Shown piece by piece: positions 35,165 through 49,737 of a DNA stretch of 64,000 nucleotides (position 1 is its first letter; each line of letters begins with the position of its first letter). The DNA comes from Trogon surrucura. Its lineage: Eukaryota; Chordata; Aves; Trogoniformes; Trogonidae. The stretch is taken from the NCBI GenBank assembly GCA_020746105.1, contig CM036658.1, forward strand, positions 16,166,689-16,230,688, written 5' to 3'. A program made the position numbers and the translations under genes. The notes under the pieces were generated by a model. That model was not told where the DNA came from. It saw only the letters and a list, made by a program, of their open reading frames with translations, and did no database searches.

Positions 35165-38100
35165 AGTCTTGAACCTTCTCACCTTATATGTGATTTGTGG
35201 ATTTGTGGGAGTATATTACACTCCCATCCTTCCCTCTCCCCTCCAACTGCATTCACCCAGTTCTATGCAACGCAATCAAACCTTCCTGTTGAAAACCTCC
35301 TGTAGTACCACAGCCTTGTTTCAGAGCAACCTTGTCAGATCCCTCTTCTCCAGCTCCCACAGACTGCAAGCATGATTCCACTTCCACTTCCAAATAAAGC
35401 ACATGCTTCTCCACAACTGGCGTGGAGGCTCCTTCCTACATAAGCATACAGAAACCCAGGAATAACCAAACATGCTGCTTAGGAAAGACCAAGCAGAGCA
35501 GAGGGTATCCCTGCTGGTCTCTGTGATCAGAAACGCATAGCCACCGAAGGGCAACATTTCAGGACAAGATGCATTCCTGGCAATGAAGCACACGCTGAGG
35601 GCTGGTTTAGAAAAGACAAATGCCCTTTTTCTCCCCCACCTCAGGTTCACAAACAGAGAGTTCCCAATTAGAGACCAGACACTTTTCTCCCTATGTGGGC
35701 CCCATCTGCGGTCAATGACATTTTTCCAAAGTCAGTCAGAAAAAGCAAGAGACTAAGAAGCCATGTCTAATCCTTCTTCAAAGGTGGCACAGGCGGTGTC
35801 CCTCTTCCGATGTCAAAGCTGTCACTGTGAATAAGTGACTCGGTTAGGACGCCTCATTCTGTAATCTCAGTGTTGCCCAGCCTGCCCCTCCGCCCCCCGA
35901 CTGATAGGAGACAGACTCACAACAGGATCTGGCCTCCACTTCTCATTTTCCTTTTACAGCGAACCAACAAAGCAATGACAGGACAATAACCTACAGCAAG
36001 GCTTGAAGGGAAGAAGGCCACCAGCACCAAGGTAGTGTGGCAGCCCCAACAACATGTGTTCCTGCTGTACCCGAAGGCTTCTCTCACCGTGTTCCCATTT
36101 GCGCTGCCTCCACCACTGTGCCGGGGGGAGCAGCTCCTATATAGTAGTGCATGTAAGGAAGTGTTTAACACAGCATGTGAGCTCACTTAATTTGAAAAAC
36201 AAAGATTTTTTAAAAATAAGCCTTAATTAAAAACATAAATACACTACTTATACTGGAACCAAATGCTTGGCCTTTCCCCTGCCTTTTCAGTATTGCCTGT
36301 TCAGCACGCTGGAGCTTGAGTGCCGTCCACAGCTTGCAGCAAGATGGAGATGGCAGAAAAGATGTCACTGGCTGTCTTTTAACAGCTTCACTGGAGAAGT
36401 GTGCTGAGGTTTGCTTTGCTGTGGTGCTGCTGGATCCCAAGAGCAGGGCTGCCTTCTGACCAGCAGCGGAAGAAGAAAGGCTTCATGCCACCCCACAAAC
36501 CTCCTGGCGTCCCTGGTGCTGGGAGATGCATTGGCACCCCAGCTTCACCCAACCCCATAGTGCCTTGAGCCTTTCCTGTCCCCACTGGAGGGGTGATCCC
36601 GGGGATTTGCTCCCACCCACCCTCCCTCCCCGCTCATTCCGTCTTCCAGCTGCGTGCTATGGTGAGGATATCTGTGGGCGAGTAAGGACAGGGTCCTGTG
36701 GTCCAGGAGATCCTGGACAAAGGTAGAGGGGAGAGAGGCAGGAGAAGAAAGACCAGGTCTCAGCATCAGCTACAACCAACCTGCCCCAAGAAGTAAGGAG
36801 CAAGCCTCATGCCTTCACCAAGACTGGATTGGGCATATGTACACGTCCCAGATGACACTTTATCCAAAATGCATCACCACAACTGCCTCCCCGTCTCATA
36901 TGCAGCCCCATCCACATTCCCGCTGACACCCTACTGAAGCACCTATCTGAATAATGGCTAGAAGGCCTCTGGTGTCACCACAATTTTCTATCAGTATCAG
37001 GAGTGATTCAAACACTCCCCATCCCCACTGTCTCTCCCAGCTGTCTCCAGACCAAGTATTTGCACAAGTATTTCAACACAAGCCATTTATAAACGCACAT
37101 AAAAGCGTGCTGGGCTTATAAAACCAAACATAGTAGTGGGAAAAGTCACATAAACACCCATACATCTGAAGCACAAATCCAACTCTGAAGCATTTGAGAT
37201 GAAGCACAACAGCCGTCTGTTAGCAATTATTATTAAATTCTAACTCCTGTCCAGCAAAAGGGAAGGCTGCTGCAAGTATCGAGGCAACAGCAAGATGTCC
37301 TTTTTTACTTATGCCCCTCTCTCCATCTATCCATCTCCTCCCTTTCATAACTAGAGGCAAAAAAAGCACCTTCCTTTTATCTCTGGTCTCCCACAGTGAC
37401 TGTGGTCCAAACATTAGTGATTTCCAGACAAGATTCCTGTTATAGACAGAAACTGGAGCTCCGTATGAAAATGAGACTTAAATTCCAGGCAACAAACAAT
37501 GTGGTGGCCTGGCTTTTCCACAGCTTAGGCCACAGTCAGCTTACCCAGCCTGTGCTCACATCCTTCCAATTTTGCGTAGTTTAAAACTTTGCTTCCAATT
37601 TTCAAAACAATTAAACATGAGATTCTTGACTCTTAAAGACAAAGACCTGCCGCATCACTCCCATGCACACCCCCTTCCCCAACTCACAGCAAAAATTCTT
37701 ATGCTGAATACAAACTGATTTTATAAACTCAGAAGAAACACTCATTCCTGCAATGAGAACATCCAGATTTTATTCCATGTTTCAGATTTTCGAGTCATCT
37801 TCTCCTCTATTACTCCCTGCTGCCCCCAAGAACACAGTGACTGCTACTGCTTAGGATGATGCTTACCCCAGGCAGAAAAAAAATGAAATTCCTCTCCAGG
37901 GCACTGCAACCCCAAAGATATTTAAATGGCATGGAGCTGAAAGGAGGAGAGCAGATTTTTACCCACACATTATTAAATCAGTGACTCAGTGGTGGGATGA
38001 GATCTGTGTGGCTAACGTAATGACATCAGAACCAGCTACAGTTAGAAGTTTTGAACTGTCTTGTTTCTTGCACTACTTAGACCTCACGGGCTTACTGCAT

Positions 38101-41100
38101 GGCAGATTTTTTTCCAACCCTGTGGTCTTGTCCATGCGTAACTTGCATTTGCAGGCACCCTTTATGTAGAAATGAGAAGCAATACGTGAGCTGTTTGGAT
38201 GTAGCCTCAAAATCAGTTTATTTTGAATAGAATGTATTTTCAGATTTTTTTTTTCAGAAGTCAAACAAAGAAATGAGGAGGATGTGCCACATGAACACAG
38301 AAATGCCTACAACTTCCTAAGGAAACAAAAACCCACGCACACTACTGCCAACAGCTATAAGCTTTTGTATGTATTTTAAATATCACATTCTCCTTGACAT
38401 TGCAGCCACTATGTCAGTGCTAGCACATCCGTGCAAACAGGGTAACCTTTTAAATTCATGACAAGGCCAAGTGGTTGGTGTTACAGTGATAGGTTTGTAT
38501 TGCCCTATGTAGAAATATTATATAAAATTTCATAGAAAAAAAGTTGCAACCATTTCAGAACACCTTTGGGACTGATTTCAGAAGCCCAGAGGACTCCACC
38601 ACTTCATTCTCCTTTCCAGTTCTGTACTCAGTTCCCTCTTATCATCAGCTCCCCCACTTTCCATGTCTTGCTAAGCCACTGGGCTACCAGATAAGGAGGA
38701 ATTAAGTCCCCAAACCAGTTAGAGAAATAAGGGGTGGTAAGTGAAGAGCACTGGTAAGGGCACCCGTCAGGGGCTTGGAAACTCCTGCTTATGCCACCCA
38801 GCCACGAGTGAGGTCACTTGAAACACACATGTAGGTGTTGGCTCCTGGAGGCGTGCAGGATCGGCAGTGCTGACCAGTGCAGAGCTATTTCCAGTGCTCT
38901 ACAAAACTCATGCTCTGATAAGAAAGCTAATGCTGATGGAAGGATTTTCTTTGTCTTCACCTTCTTCTTCTTTGTCTTCTTCTTCTCTCCATGTCGCAAT
39001 AAAACACGCCTGAATTATAGCTACTCCAGATTATCCTCTGGTCAGTCTTACAAATTCACCCCAACACATCTGCTCAGCTACGATGAATGCATGAGCCAGC
39101 CTCAGTCCCAGGGGACGACTCCTGCTGTTGTTACTGGACGTGTTTCTGTCATCCTGTTCCAATATTCTTAGCTTCACACTGAATTTGGGGCTTCATCTTT
39201 GGGAGTAAGTGCTATGTTTCTAGAAGTTACCCTTTCCAAAGTTCCTTTCACGGGGAAAAAACCATGACGGCTGTGAATGCATACTTGTCAAAAACTATAT
39301 TTACCGATAGTAATACCAACGTAATCTGCACCAAAATGCCTACTAAGTGCATTTAAATGCAACACAAGTTAAGAACATGAAATAGGGTGAAGAGGTGAAT
39401 ACCTGAAACATATGAAGATCAGAGAGGACCTTTTGAACAGTGGCTGCATTTCCTTTGCAGGAGATGAAGATAGTTTACCACACTCTGAAATTAACTCCTT
39501 TATCAGTGAGAATGAGAAAGGTTTTCTATGACACTGAGAAATTCTTTGCCAGAGGAAGCATCAGGAGAAATGCAGGGAAAAAAAATATTTCTGCGAGGAC
39601 GACTGTGAAAAGCATCAGGCTGACAATATTACAGAGATCTAACTTTGTAGAAACTCATATTTCTTCCTTCCGTTCTTTTCCATTTAATGAGCATACCATC
39701 TCAGTAATGGTTGGGTATATAAATTTCAAATCTGATTTATTCCAGAAACAAATCTGGCCTGCAGGCTGACTGCTCTGCAGAGCTTTTTCTAAGTTCCTAA
39801 TTCCTAAATACTGAGTTACTAATCGCCATTCGATTGCAAATAAAAAATTCTTCAGTGTAATCTTACCTACCTCTAATGTCACAATAATGCTCTGAATATA
39901 AATTTAAGAACAGAAAAGGCAAGTGATATTTATTTTCCATTCAAGATAGAGTTTGACAGCAGCTTTTAAGTCCTGCAAAACATACTCTCATACAAAGAAT
40001 AAGGCATCTCCTCCTCACTCGAGTTGAAATATAAGCAGTAGGCTTAAGTATGGAATAAGTACAGAAACTATTTTTATTTTTGCAGAAACAAAAAAAAATC
40101 ATTGTGCTCATTTACCTTCTGAAGAAAGTAATATATAATAGGGCCACGAGCTCAAGCTGTTGCCTTTCTCATCTATTGGTTTGGTGTTTCACACCAGCAA
40201 TGACCTAGGCTAAGGAAAAGGACTGTGTATCTCCCTGCTCGGTTGCAAAGCTACTATCTGAAACATGCCTATCTACTGCTCCGTCGTCCAGTTGAGAAGG
40301 ACTGGAAAGCCTGTGGAGGTGTTTTCAACACATGGCTAATTTTATTCAAAAGCTGGAGACTGCTCCTGAGCCCCTGCCCCGCAGGAGGACCAGCCCAGTG
40401 GCTATGCTGAAAGGAAAGCTCGCCGAGTGTCTCATCTGCCTGCAAGCATGGGGTGACGTTTCCCGAGCCATTCCCTTTTCCCACCCAGTTTTACAGTGCA
40501 CTCTGCAGGTTTCTGTTCCATCAGGGTGCCTTCCAACAATGCCCAACCACAAGCGGCAGGACAGCTGAATAACGCCGTGTGGGAATGTGCTCAGCTCAGT
40601 GCAGGTACCATGGCTTAGCAGGGTAAGCAATGAGACAGATAGCACGCTGTCCTTCATTTGTGCTTCCGCGTCTGCCAGCTTTCCACAGGCTGGGAAGGAT
40701 CAATGAACTGAAGTTATTTTGTCCTCAACACAATTCTCACCACTTTTAGGAATGCCAGGCACCTTATATGGTTTGTATTAGCGTGACTGGATTTCTGTCA
40801 GTGAAACAAGATGCCACCACTTTATAGCCTTGGTCTTACAGGCAGACCTTATGCACAATGAAGCAGTTGTGTGAGAATGGCTTTATGCCACCCACATGAC
40901 TGACGATATTATGTTCTTAACTCATTTTGCTCACATTTTCTGCAGAAACAGTTATAGTTTCTCCTCTTTCCCTAAAATATACCACATTATGATCCTGAAT
41001 ACAGAGAAAGCATTATATAAGTGAAGAGCATTCAGCCAACTTGCTGAGACAAGGAAAACTAACAAAGCAACTTTCCATATGCTGTGCAGGTAAGGTATTT

Positions 41101-44100
41101 TACAAAAAAAAGTGATGTCTGCAGCGGGAAAGAAGGAGAAGTTAACTCTATGGAGAAAAGTCTGGGGAAATACAGCATAAATCCTTCTGTTTCATCCACA
41201 TTCTCTATTTTCTATCATCAGGTCTTAGATAATTCAGTAACAAATAAACTACACTCGCAGAAACATTGTCAAGTCTTGTATAGGACTGAACCTGCTGCAC
41301 ACACCCACTGTTTCCTTAGTGGTATCTCCCCATCACCTTTTATACTATTCTTCTGGCTACTCAGCCACTCCGTGATCTTGTCTACACAGATGTTACAGGT
41401 CTCTCCCTGACTGAGTGAAGATGTTAGAACAGAAATAATGGAAATAATCACAGTGTTCTTCTAGCCAACAGATTAACTGAGTCTTATCCAGAGCATCCAG
41501 TATTCTCTTTAGGTATTTGTAACTAACTGATTCCAATTTTTTTTAATGAAAGGCCTCAGCAGCCTATGCTTAAACAAAATAAGCTTGCACAGCCACATCA
41601 AAACAGGCATCATCAAGGTTAGGCAGACTCAAAAATATACTAGCAACCAAAAACTCTCATGTAGACCAACTCTCCACATTCTGCCAGATGCTAGATACTG
41701 AAAAAAATTGTCTGCATAAAATGGCCATCTCAGAAAGAAACAAACCAAAAAATAATCCTAGACACACCTTCAATTCTATTATCCTACTACACTGTCTGAT
41801 GGCAACTGTAGCTGCTTTATAACGTGTCCCAGTTCTCCTCAGCTGAACTTCCAGATGGACTTTGTCATCTTTAAACTGCAGTCAGCTTCTGTAAAGCTGT
41901 TCTTGGACACAGGATGCAGTAAGTCATGGAGATTTAGTCTGTCCATGAGCTATGTCATTGTGCAGCAGGAAGCAGCGCAGCTAGAAAATAGGGAACAGGA
42001 AAAGAAACCTGAGAATGCTATCATTCTTCCATGCAATTGCCTCCCACTTATCTGACAAGGTCTGAGCCACGATGGGCTCAAGGCACTGAGAGGTGATGGA
42101 AAAATGGCTTTACACTTTGAAACCTTCATTGCTTTCATAATGTTGTTTAAAGATATATTGGATACGCTCAACTCAAATAATTTACATCAGTGAATTTAAT
42201 CCCTGGAAAAGAAAATTGAAGTTTGTTGCCTTCTCAGATGTTCCAAGGTTTGAACAACAAATGGAAAATGAAATCATGATTTGTTATAGAAATGGACTGG
42301 CAAAAAAAGGAGGGAGTCACAAATTCTGTAAATAGGCGGATGTCCTACAAGCCTCTTGTAGCATTCAAAACTGCAGGCAGACCAGTTTGAAAAGTGACTA
42401 AGCCACCAGTATCTCACTTCTGGCACAAAGGTTGCTATTGGATATGTGTTATGTGTTATGAATCAGAAATATGTTACTTAACCTCTGGGGTTTTTTCAGC
42501 TGAAGCGTTCAAACCTATGTCTGTCTTACAAGGGAGAGGCTACCACTGAAGCTACATATTTGAGGTTGGACCTCATCTGAGAGAAGACAAGAACTACGTT
42601 GAGTTGTTGAGGAGATCCCAGGAAGCACAAAGCTTAAGCACTTCTTGAAGGGAGATCAACAGCTGAATTCCAGGCAAAGGCTGATTCACACCTCTCTCCT
42701 CTCCTGGCTGCTGCCAAGGAGTCAAAACAAGGCAGATAACCTGCTGCAAAACCTCCGCTCCTTCCTGCAGCAAGGTGTTGCCCTTACGTTGGTAAGGCTG
42801 GACATGCACGTGATAACAAGTGGTCAGGAGTAACCAGCAGTGACGACAGCAACCTTCACTGACTGAGGACTCTGTCGCTGGGGGCAGGTGTGGACACCAC
42901 AAGGTGCACGGTATTTTGCAACAAGTGTGCCGAACTGCAAAGTTGCAATGAAGATGCTTCAGAAATACAGATACAAGAGCTTCTGGAAACATGAACCAGG
43001 ACTCCCCATGCCGTATTTGCATAGGACAAAATGACCCCCAACAAGGAGTTCTCTCGCAGCATTTGTGAAACTTGAGTTAGTCAGCAGTGTTACATAGGTT
43101 TCTTGATGAGCAAACTGTAAAGTAACTCAGAACAAGCCCAACGTACATGTGTCCCATTTCCAGTCAACCAGGCTCAAGCAACCTTGGGCAACTTTCCCCC
43201 AGTACTTTCCCTGTGCAAGGTCTGGTGTGGTGCTTCAATGTCAGTATGATACAGGGCTGAAGTGTCCATATAGACCATCCAAGTCCTTTAAAACAGACAG
43301 AGACGCGGGGTAGCTCTCAGTAAAATCCAGCAGGCAACTGTACACTTTGATCCTCTCAACACACCTATCTGACAAGGTGAGATTATCCAAATCCTTCACT
43401 GTTCTCATTGTAAGTACCACAGAACATGGGACACTCTTGCCCTCACAACAGTACTCAGCAGCACACACACGCTGTTCTTTATATCCCCACTGAGGCAGTA
43501 AGACCTTCAATGCACAAAGGGAAAACCACCCAGCTCCTGAGTGTGCAGACAACATTTTATGTATGATTTTTAAGACCAAACTTTGTTTAAAATAGAAAAA
43601 TACATACTTCTTTGTGTATCACTCTCACATACTACTGGCCATATCATTAGTAATTCCTACGAAAAGACTCATGTGAATTCAAATGTTACTTCTCAAAAAT
43701 AAGAAAACTATTTCTTATTTCTTAACTTTCTGCTGCTGGATGGAACACAGCTAACAAACTTACTTACAAAAATCTCTGAATAAAACCTGTGACATTGACA
43801 GTTTTCTTTTCTTACTGGCCTGCCTGCATTTTTTTATGCTCGTGTTTTTAATGATCCATTTCTGATATTTAGGTACTGAGAACATTCGAACTCCAGTACC
43901 GGAATGCGATCTCTGTAAGTGTTTCATGTCTTCACAAACTAAATATAGACAAGAAGAGCTCAGCTACAGGTTTGGACTGAGGTTTTTTTGTCCCTGAGAC
44001 ACAATAAGAAAAATCCCCTGTGCACGTACTGGAGAAAGAGGAATGAAAACATCCTTCCCTCAGGTATCTGAGGGTGCGTAAGCTAACATTCCTTTCGAAG

Positions 44101-45708
44101 GACTATAGGTGTCTGATGTATCATGACTGCTAAAATGTTAATGGTAATGTTATATTAGTAGTACTTTTCAACATCTTCTAAGCTCTTGGTTTCACCTTGC
44201 AAAATAAAATAGACATTATGCTTATTTCACTGAGGCTATAATTCTGTGTTTGCTTTTTTTTTAAAAAAAAAAAGAAGAAAAAATTCTACTAGATCACTTG
44301 TATACTTTTATATGACACAGTAAGGAAGAAAGAAAGCACGAAAATAAAGTAACAGGAAAAATCTGAGAAACCAAAGCTTGCGGCCTGGTGCTTACAATTC
44401 ACAGGCATGAAGCAGTAACAGCACAGCTACTGCTTTGATCTATCTCCCTATTAATTCCTCTTCCCATTATAGAACGCCTGACATTTCACTGGTATTCAGA
44501 TGCGATTAAAATATATTCTAATACCTATAAATAGAAATGTTGGTTCAAGTACTAATTAAAAACAAATCTGGCATTTGTAATCCTCTATCAACAAAAAAAG
44601 TAAAAAGGTGCAGTAAATGGTAACAGTCAAAACGTCCTGTTTCTGAGAAAAAGCTAGACCTCTGTTCTATTGATCCTTACATTAATGTTTGTATTCCCAA
44701 GTGTTTATAAGCGTTCACCCAGCACCTTCAGCCTAAGACTAACAAGCAAGGATTCTGCTCTCTCCTTCAATTTTAATTACTACTATAAAGTTCCAATTAA
44801 AACACGGTAAGTCATGCACACTGGCTTTCTGCAGCCTTCACAGTGGTTTTTAATTAAACAAGAGTCAAATGTCATGTCAAGTTTACTGTGCTCCCTCTTT
44901 GCACAGTAATTTGATCATACACTACTTCATAACTAACCCTTGTTTAGCCATAAATCTACATATCCTTCATTTTCATGACTCAGTCCATCTTCTTAGCTCC
45001 CCCTCTGAATACTATATACTCGAAGCAAAGACTCATTGCAAGGGTGCTTTCAACCACATTTTCTGCTGTCTTACAACTTTTCCAGCTTCAGAAGCTCATG
45101 GGACTCTACAAAATAGCCAGTGTCATGTGTGGTAATAAGGATTTACTGGTTTGCCCCCAAAGGCACTATGCACTTTGGAGAAGGGATGCTAGCCTCATAT
45201 GTGCCTGTGATGAGAAAGGCACATTGACAATATCACATAAAGCAGCATTTTCCTCAGGGACTGTTAATATCCCCGGCACTTACTAGGAGCAAGTGATTCC
45301 CCCTTAAACTTATGCCCAAAATCAGGATATATTGTTGACTCTCTGTAAATCCTGAGTGAGACTTCAGAGGACTTAAAGAAGAACAATATGTGCTGACCGT
45401 AGGGAAGAATAATTTTAAGACTGTTAACGAGTGCATTTGGAGACAATATACACAACTAAATTTAACTGGGCTCTACAACACAGTCACCATGAGATAGTGA
45501 GAAATTCAACACTTGAACAAATGTGCTGCCCAAGGTACATGTATAATAGTTATGACATCCAGGCTTCACTGTCTCCTACTACCACGGTATGCACAGACAC
45601 CTGGACCTACAGACACAGAAATAAGAACTTGAATGAGCATGGATCCTAGTAGAACGCTATCACAATGCAATGGCATATGTTAGGGAGATTTTTTTTAAAG
45701 CGAATTAC

Positions 45709-45825
45709 CTCAGCATCTTGCTCCCGGAGCTGGTATGTTTTCTCTAAGTACTGCAGTATTCTAGGACACAACGTCTTCCCCTCCAAGAGAAACTCCAGAA
45801 GTAAGACCAGCTGGTCAGGGAGAAG
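45709..45825 (-). CDS. AOPEP: AOPEP, third-last coding exon
   Basis: 39 codons, LLPDQLVLLLEFLLEGKTLCPRILQYLEKTYQLREQDAE, against human LLPDQLVLLLEHLLE(Q)KTLSPRTLQ...TYHLQDQDAE. It is the start of the C-terminal ARM-like helical domain of aminopeptidase O, just after the basic linker. The acceptor is ttttcctcctag|CTT and the donor GAG|gtaatt. The exon is 117 bp and phase 0 at both ends. Its three-exon run with 27664-27750 and 23099-23239 supplies the last 114 residues (human protein about 819). The next upstream exon (the Arg/Lys-rich linker and catalytic domain) was not found in the window. Confidence 0.96.
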
Positions 45826-47828
45826 CTAGGAGGAAAATAAATGCCATGTGTGAATAAAGTTCTCTCCTGACTGAGCAATAGAAACAAACCACAGAGGACA
45901 AGACTGTGATAACCTGTGTACTCCCAGCATGTGCTTGAAGTACAAGAACTTCCAGTCAGTTTCTGAAAAAACTAAGAGTTTATGTGTCTGTGTTCTGAAA
46001 GACTCTGTGCTGAGGCCCAATTAAGACTAATTTTCCATGGTTTTCTTCACTATAGTTAGATCAGATCTAAACTATGGTTATCTTATTGAAACACAATCAT
46101 AGCTTATTAAGTAAGATTTTTATGGAACACATATGTGAAGCAATTCCATTTTGTTTGGACTTGGAAGGAATAAAAGAAAAGAATAATTTAATAATTTACA
46201 GTGCATAATTTCAGCAATCAACCAGACATTTGAACGCGTAATGTTTAAGAGTGGCATTTTTATCTGCAATTGCACAACATTCTTACAGTGAACAAAGAAA
46301 CGTGACACAAATAAGCGACCCATAAAACTTGTGTTGTAACGATGCATTTTGAGGCATATTTTAGTGCAACAAGTCACAAGCCGTCCATCATTACATGGTA
46401 AAGACACATGAATGTTATGTTTGTGGCACACGCTGTACATATCTATTTCTACATGTACATATATTTAGTAGTTAGTCACCTTACTCCAGAAGGAGTTGAA
46501 CCTAATGTAACCTGAAAAGAAAAAGCACAGGAAGTCTGATGTATCAAGTGCTTAAGTGCTCTGTTTAATAGGCTTATTGGATGAACAGATAAATAATTCA
46601 GAGAGAAATCACACCAGCTGCCAGGAAACATCTACTGGAAATTGAGAGCTCAGGGTGACCAGTCAGAAGTTTGTTGCATGTCCCAAAGCTTTCCCAGCCA
46701 CTCATCATTGCGGGGCACAGAAAGAGGAAGGTGGAAGAGAGCAAGAACGTGAATTTAAGCTTTTGTGTGAGGAAAGAAACCCACACTGCTCAGTTCTAAT
46801 GTTCTCCAGACAGATTACTGAAAAAAAGGTTCCTGGTTACTGTAGCCACTACTTCCAACTTTTATCATATTTGGTGATTCTCTGCTCCCTTCTTGCTGCT
46901 CATGTCCCATCTGCTGCATCACTGTGCTGAACAGGTAGAAAATGAAGTCGGCTACAGGGAATGCCTCTTCCAACAATACACTACACAGCCAGGGCTGCTT
47001 ATGTGGAACAGGTCTGGACCTCTGATCACTGACAAGTCCATGAGGATATCGAGGATCTTCTGATAAGTCTTAATCTGTGAAACATCACCCTTAGCAACAA
47101 AATAAGCAACATGACATTTCCTTCTCTTTTAGTCTGATGTAATTTAGCACTAGTACCTAAATCAGAATAAAGAGGGAAAGAGATCTCTGGGATTTTAATG
47201 TTTTTGTTTCCTTGCATTATGATTTTTTTTCAAATCTTTTCCTTTTAAAGTTGTATTCCTGGGGATTCAAAAAAATCCTCACATCTTACTGGCTCTTACT
47301 GGAACATCTTCTAAGTGATATCAAAGCCTGCCAACAAAATGGAGTTGTTAAAAATAGTCAGACATTTAAAAACACTGATAATATTTCAATTTCAGGACAA
47401 CTACTAAAACTCCAACTTGAAGGTTGATTGCACAGTCCAACAGCAGCTGCCTGGGGGATGGTGAGACGCTCCGAAAAATAAAACAGACAAGGCTTCTGGG
47501 AAGTGGCTCTGCTTGCAAACTGAATTAATTCTGAACACAGATACAATCTGAAATGTTGCAGAACACCATGCACAAAAATGTAACTTCTGATTTAGAAAGC
47601 CTTCCCTGCTAACTGCAAAGACAGCAGAATGATGCTTGATTCATAGAACCTGTAGAACAGCTGCTTGAATACATAGATACAGAACAGCTGAGAGTTACGA
47701 TTTTATAATATACCTCCAGTACAATTACTATACAGATTCACCTACAGAAACCTACTGTTTAAGATAACATTACAGAATCTCATTGAAGCCAAAAAAAGCA
47801 CAGCAGCGGCGCAATAGACGTGTCCTTA

Positions 47829-47881
47829 ACTTACCTCTGCCTAGCGCTGCATTATGGGTGAAGAGTTTTCAGAATTGTAGT
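47829..47881 (-). promoter_or_regulatory. possible split ZNF143-type site next to a strong splice donor
   Basis: On the minus strand ACTACAATTC (47881-47872) is followed 13 bp later by CCCATAATGCAG (47858-47847). These resemble the two halves of the ZNF143/THAP11 promoter motif (ACTACAATTCCCAGMATGC). Twelve bp further on is GAG|gtaagt, a near-ideal 5' splice site (exon end 47835). Several CpGs cluster at 47805-47847. It could be an alternative first exon in the AOPEP intron, or chance. Confidence 0.18.
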
Positions 47882-49737
47882 TTAAACTCTTATCAGTTTA
47901 GATTTGAGACTGCAGAGAAGAGACTCTGAGACTATGCCTTCTACTATTTTCCCATGTCCCAGCTGCCCAAGAGGCGACTTGGCATACCAGTTTCCAACTC
48001 ATGGTTTAATTAAAGTTCAAAGTGGGAGCACAGAGGGTGAGAGCACCCGCAGGAGAAATGCGGACAGACCTGCAACCAAAGTGGCACTAGTGGGCGCAGG
48101 TATTACATTTTATTCTCCCACTTCCAGCACAAATAAAAGGAGGAATGCTCTTCTTTCACTTCTTATCCTTCTCTTTGTAGTAAAACAGACTCTGCCTAAC
48201 AGAAAAACTTATCCCAAGCAAAGAGGCAAAAAGTGCAGAGTTTCACAACAGAGGTTACTACAAAATTCCATCAGGGATTTAGAAATCCTTTCCCTAAACA
48301 CAGCAAGATCAATAATCCTATCTCCAAAGCAGCTTTTTAACATTTATAAATAAACTTCAAAAAATCGGACATGAATTTTCAGTCAAAAACTCACACTCCA
48401 TTAATTTTCATCTTCCCCACTATGGTTCTTACTTGTCCCACCCATCTGCTACGTCTCATCTTTCACACCATGAGAATTGTTTGGGGTGCACCTTGTCAAT
48501 TTTCAATTTGTTTGCCTTATGCTTAACACAAAGGAGCCCTTGCTTTTAAGTGCTACCAAACCACCACCACTTGAGAAAAAAAAAAGTGTTTTCAAGCACC
48601 ATGAAGCCATTGTCCCTCACAACAACTCATATTCTGTGAATGCATATTGAATATCTAACATATATGAAACCCACACAATGCTACAGCAAAATATGGCAGG
48701 ATAAATTTCATTGGTCAATATGTATCTCTATGGTGAAAACATAACACCCCGAACACAAAATTTCAGTGTTCTTGTAAAAGAAGGTAAATAAAAAAATAAA
48801 AAAATCATACTCTGAACTGTATTGGAGCATGCTCAACCAAAATGCCCAAACATACATGATCATTTAAGTAGATCAGTCTGGAAATGTGGTATCAAAAAAC
48901 AGCATCATTATGGGAATTATTGCTGTAACAGCATCTACTTACATTGTAAAACAGACAGCTCCTGTCCAAATCTGCTACGTGGAAATCACACTACTTTTCC
49001 CATGGATCCCCCTCCCCCAGTTGCAAGTACTGACACTACAAAGAGGAAATAAATTAATACATTGCAATCAAGCACACCAGAGGTTTTCTGTCATGTCCCA
49101 TAAACATCAGCCCCACTATAAAGCTATGTCCCAGCACTGTATATGTTATATTCCCCTTAAGATTGTAAAACCTCGCCTGCAACTCTTCAGCCTTTTGAAA
49201 GAGTTCACTTTGTCCTTCCAGTAATTTAGCCTTTTGTCCCCTGCTAACCATGCGTCATCTGATGTGGTAGTTTTAAATTTTGAATAATGACGCTGTTACC
49301 TCTAAAACAAGCTGCAAATGATCGGGAGTACCAAAACTCTCTCTGTATTAGACTATATTCAGCAGCTTACTGGGGCTGATATTCAGTGTATACTAAATAT
49401 CTTCGAACTAAGAAAATACCATACTTTGTATTTTATTCATATCAGTTCACAAGAGATTTAAACCATTATACTGTGTTACAAGAATATCTCAAGACATTAG
49501 CAGGCTTGAAAAGGTTTCTACAAATAATCTTGTAATGAAACCATGAGTTTTCTGAATCCTCCCCCTAACCTGTAAAGAAGTACAAAGGAAACAAATCCTG
49601 CCTCCTCAAAGATCTGATATGGCAGTTCCAGAGGTCATCGACCTCACATCCCAGAAGACCACCCACACGAACATATTTATTTATCAATTTCTACATTTTC
49701 AAATGCAATAAATGGCAGATGCATCCTTTATACCAGA

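Larger units (their letters stand above)
27751..45708 (-). other. AOPEP: large AOPEP intron
   Basis: 18-kb intron from gtaatt (45708) to the acceptor cctaaag (27751). It contains two short CR1 3' ends, a compound (AC)(CATA)(AT) microsatellite and small tandem repeats, listed separately. Stretches 30.0-34.98 kb and 35.17-45.7 kb hold no gene or repeat family I can name. A GC-richer patch near 36.4-36.8 kb has no promoter or CpG-island character that I can see. Confidence 0.75.

Noticed and set aside
36400-36780. GC-richer patch, possible CpG island or promoter
   Set aside because: GC is raised but CpG dinucleotides stay sparse, and no first-exon-like structure follows.
42594-43022. 142-codon minus-strand frame
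   Set aside because: No homology. The opposite strand is equally unconvincing and stops are unevenly distributed by chance.
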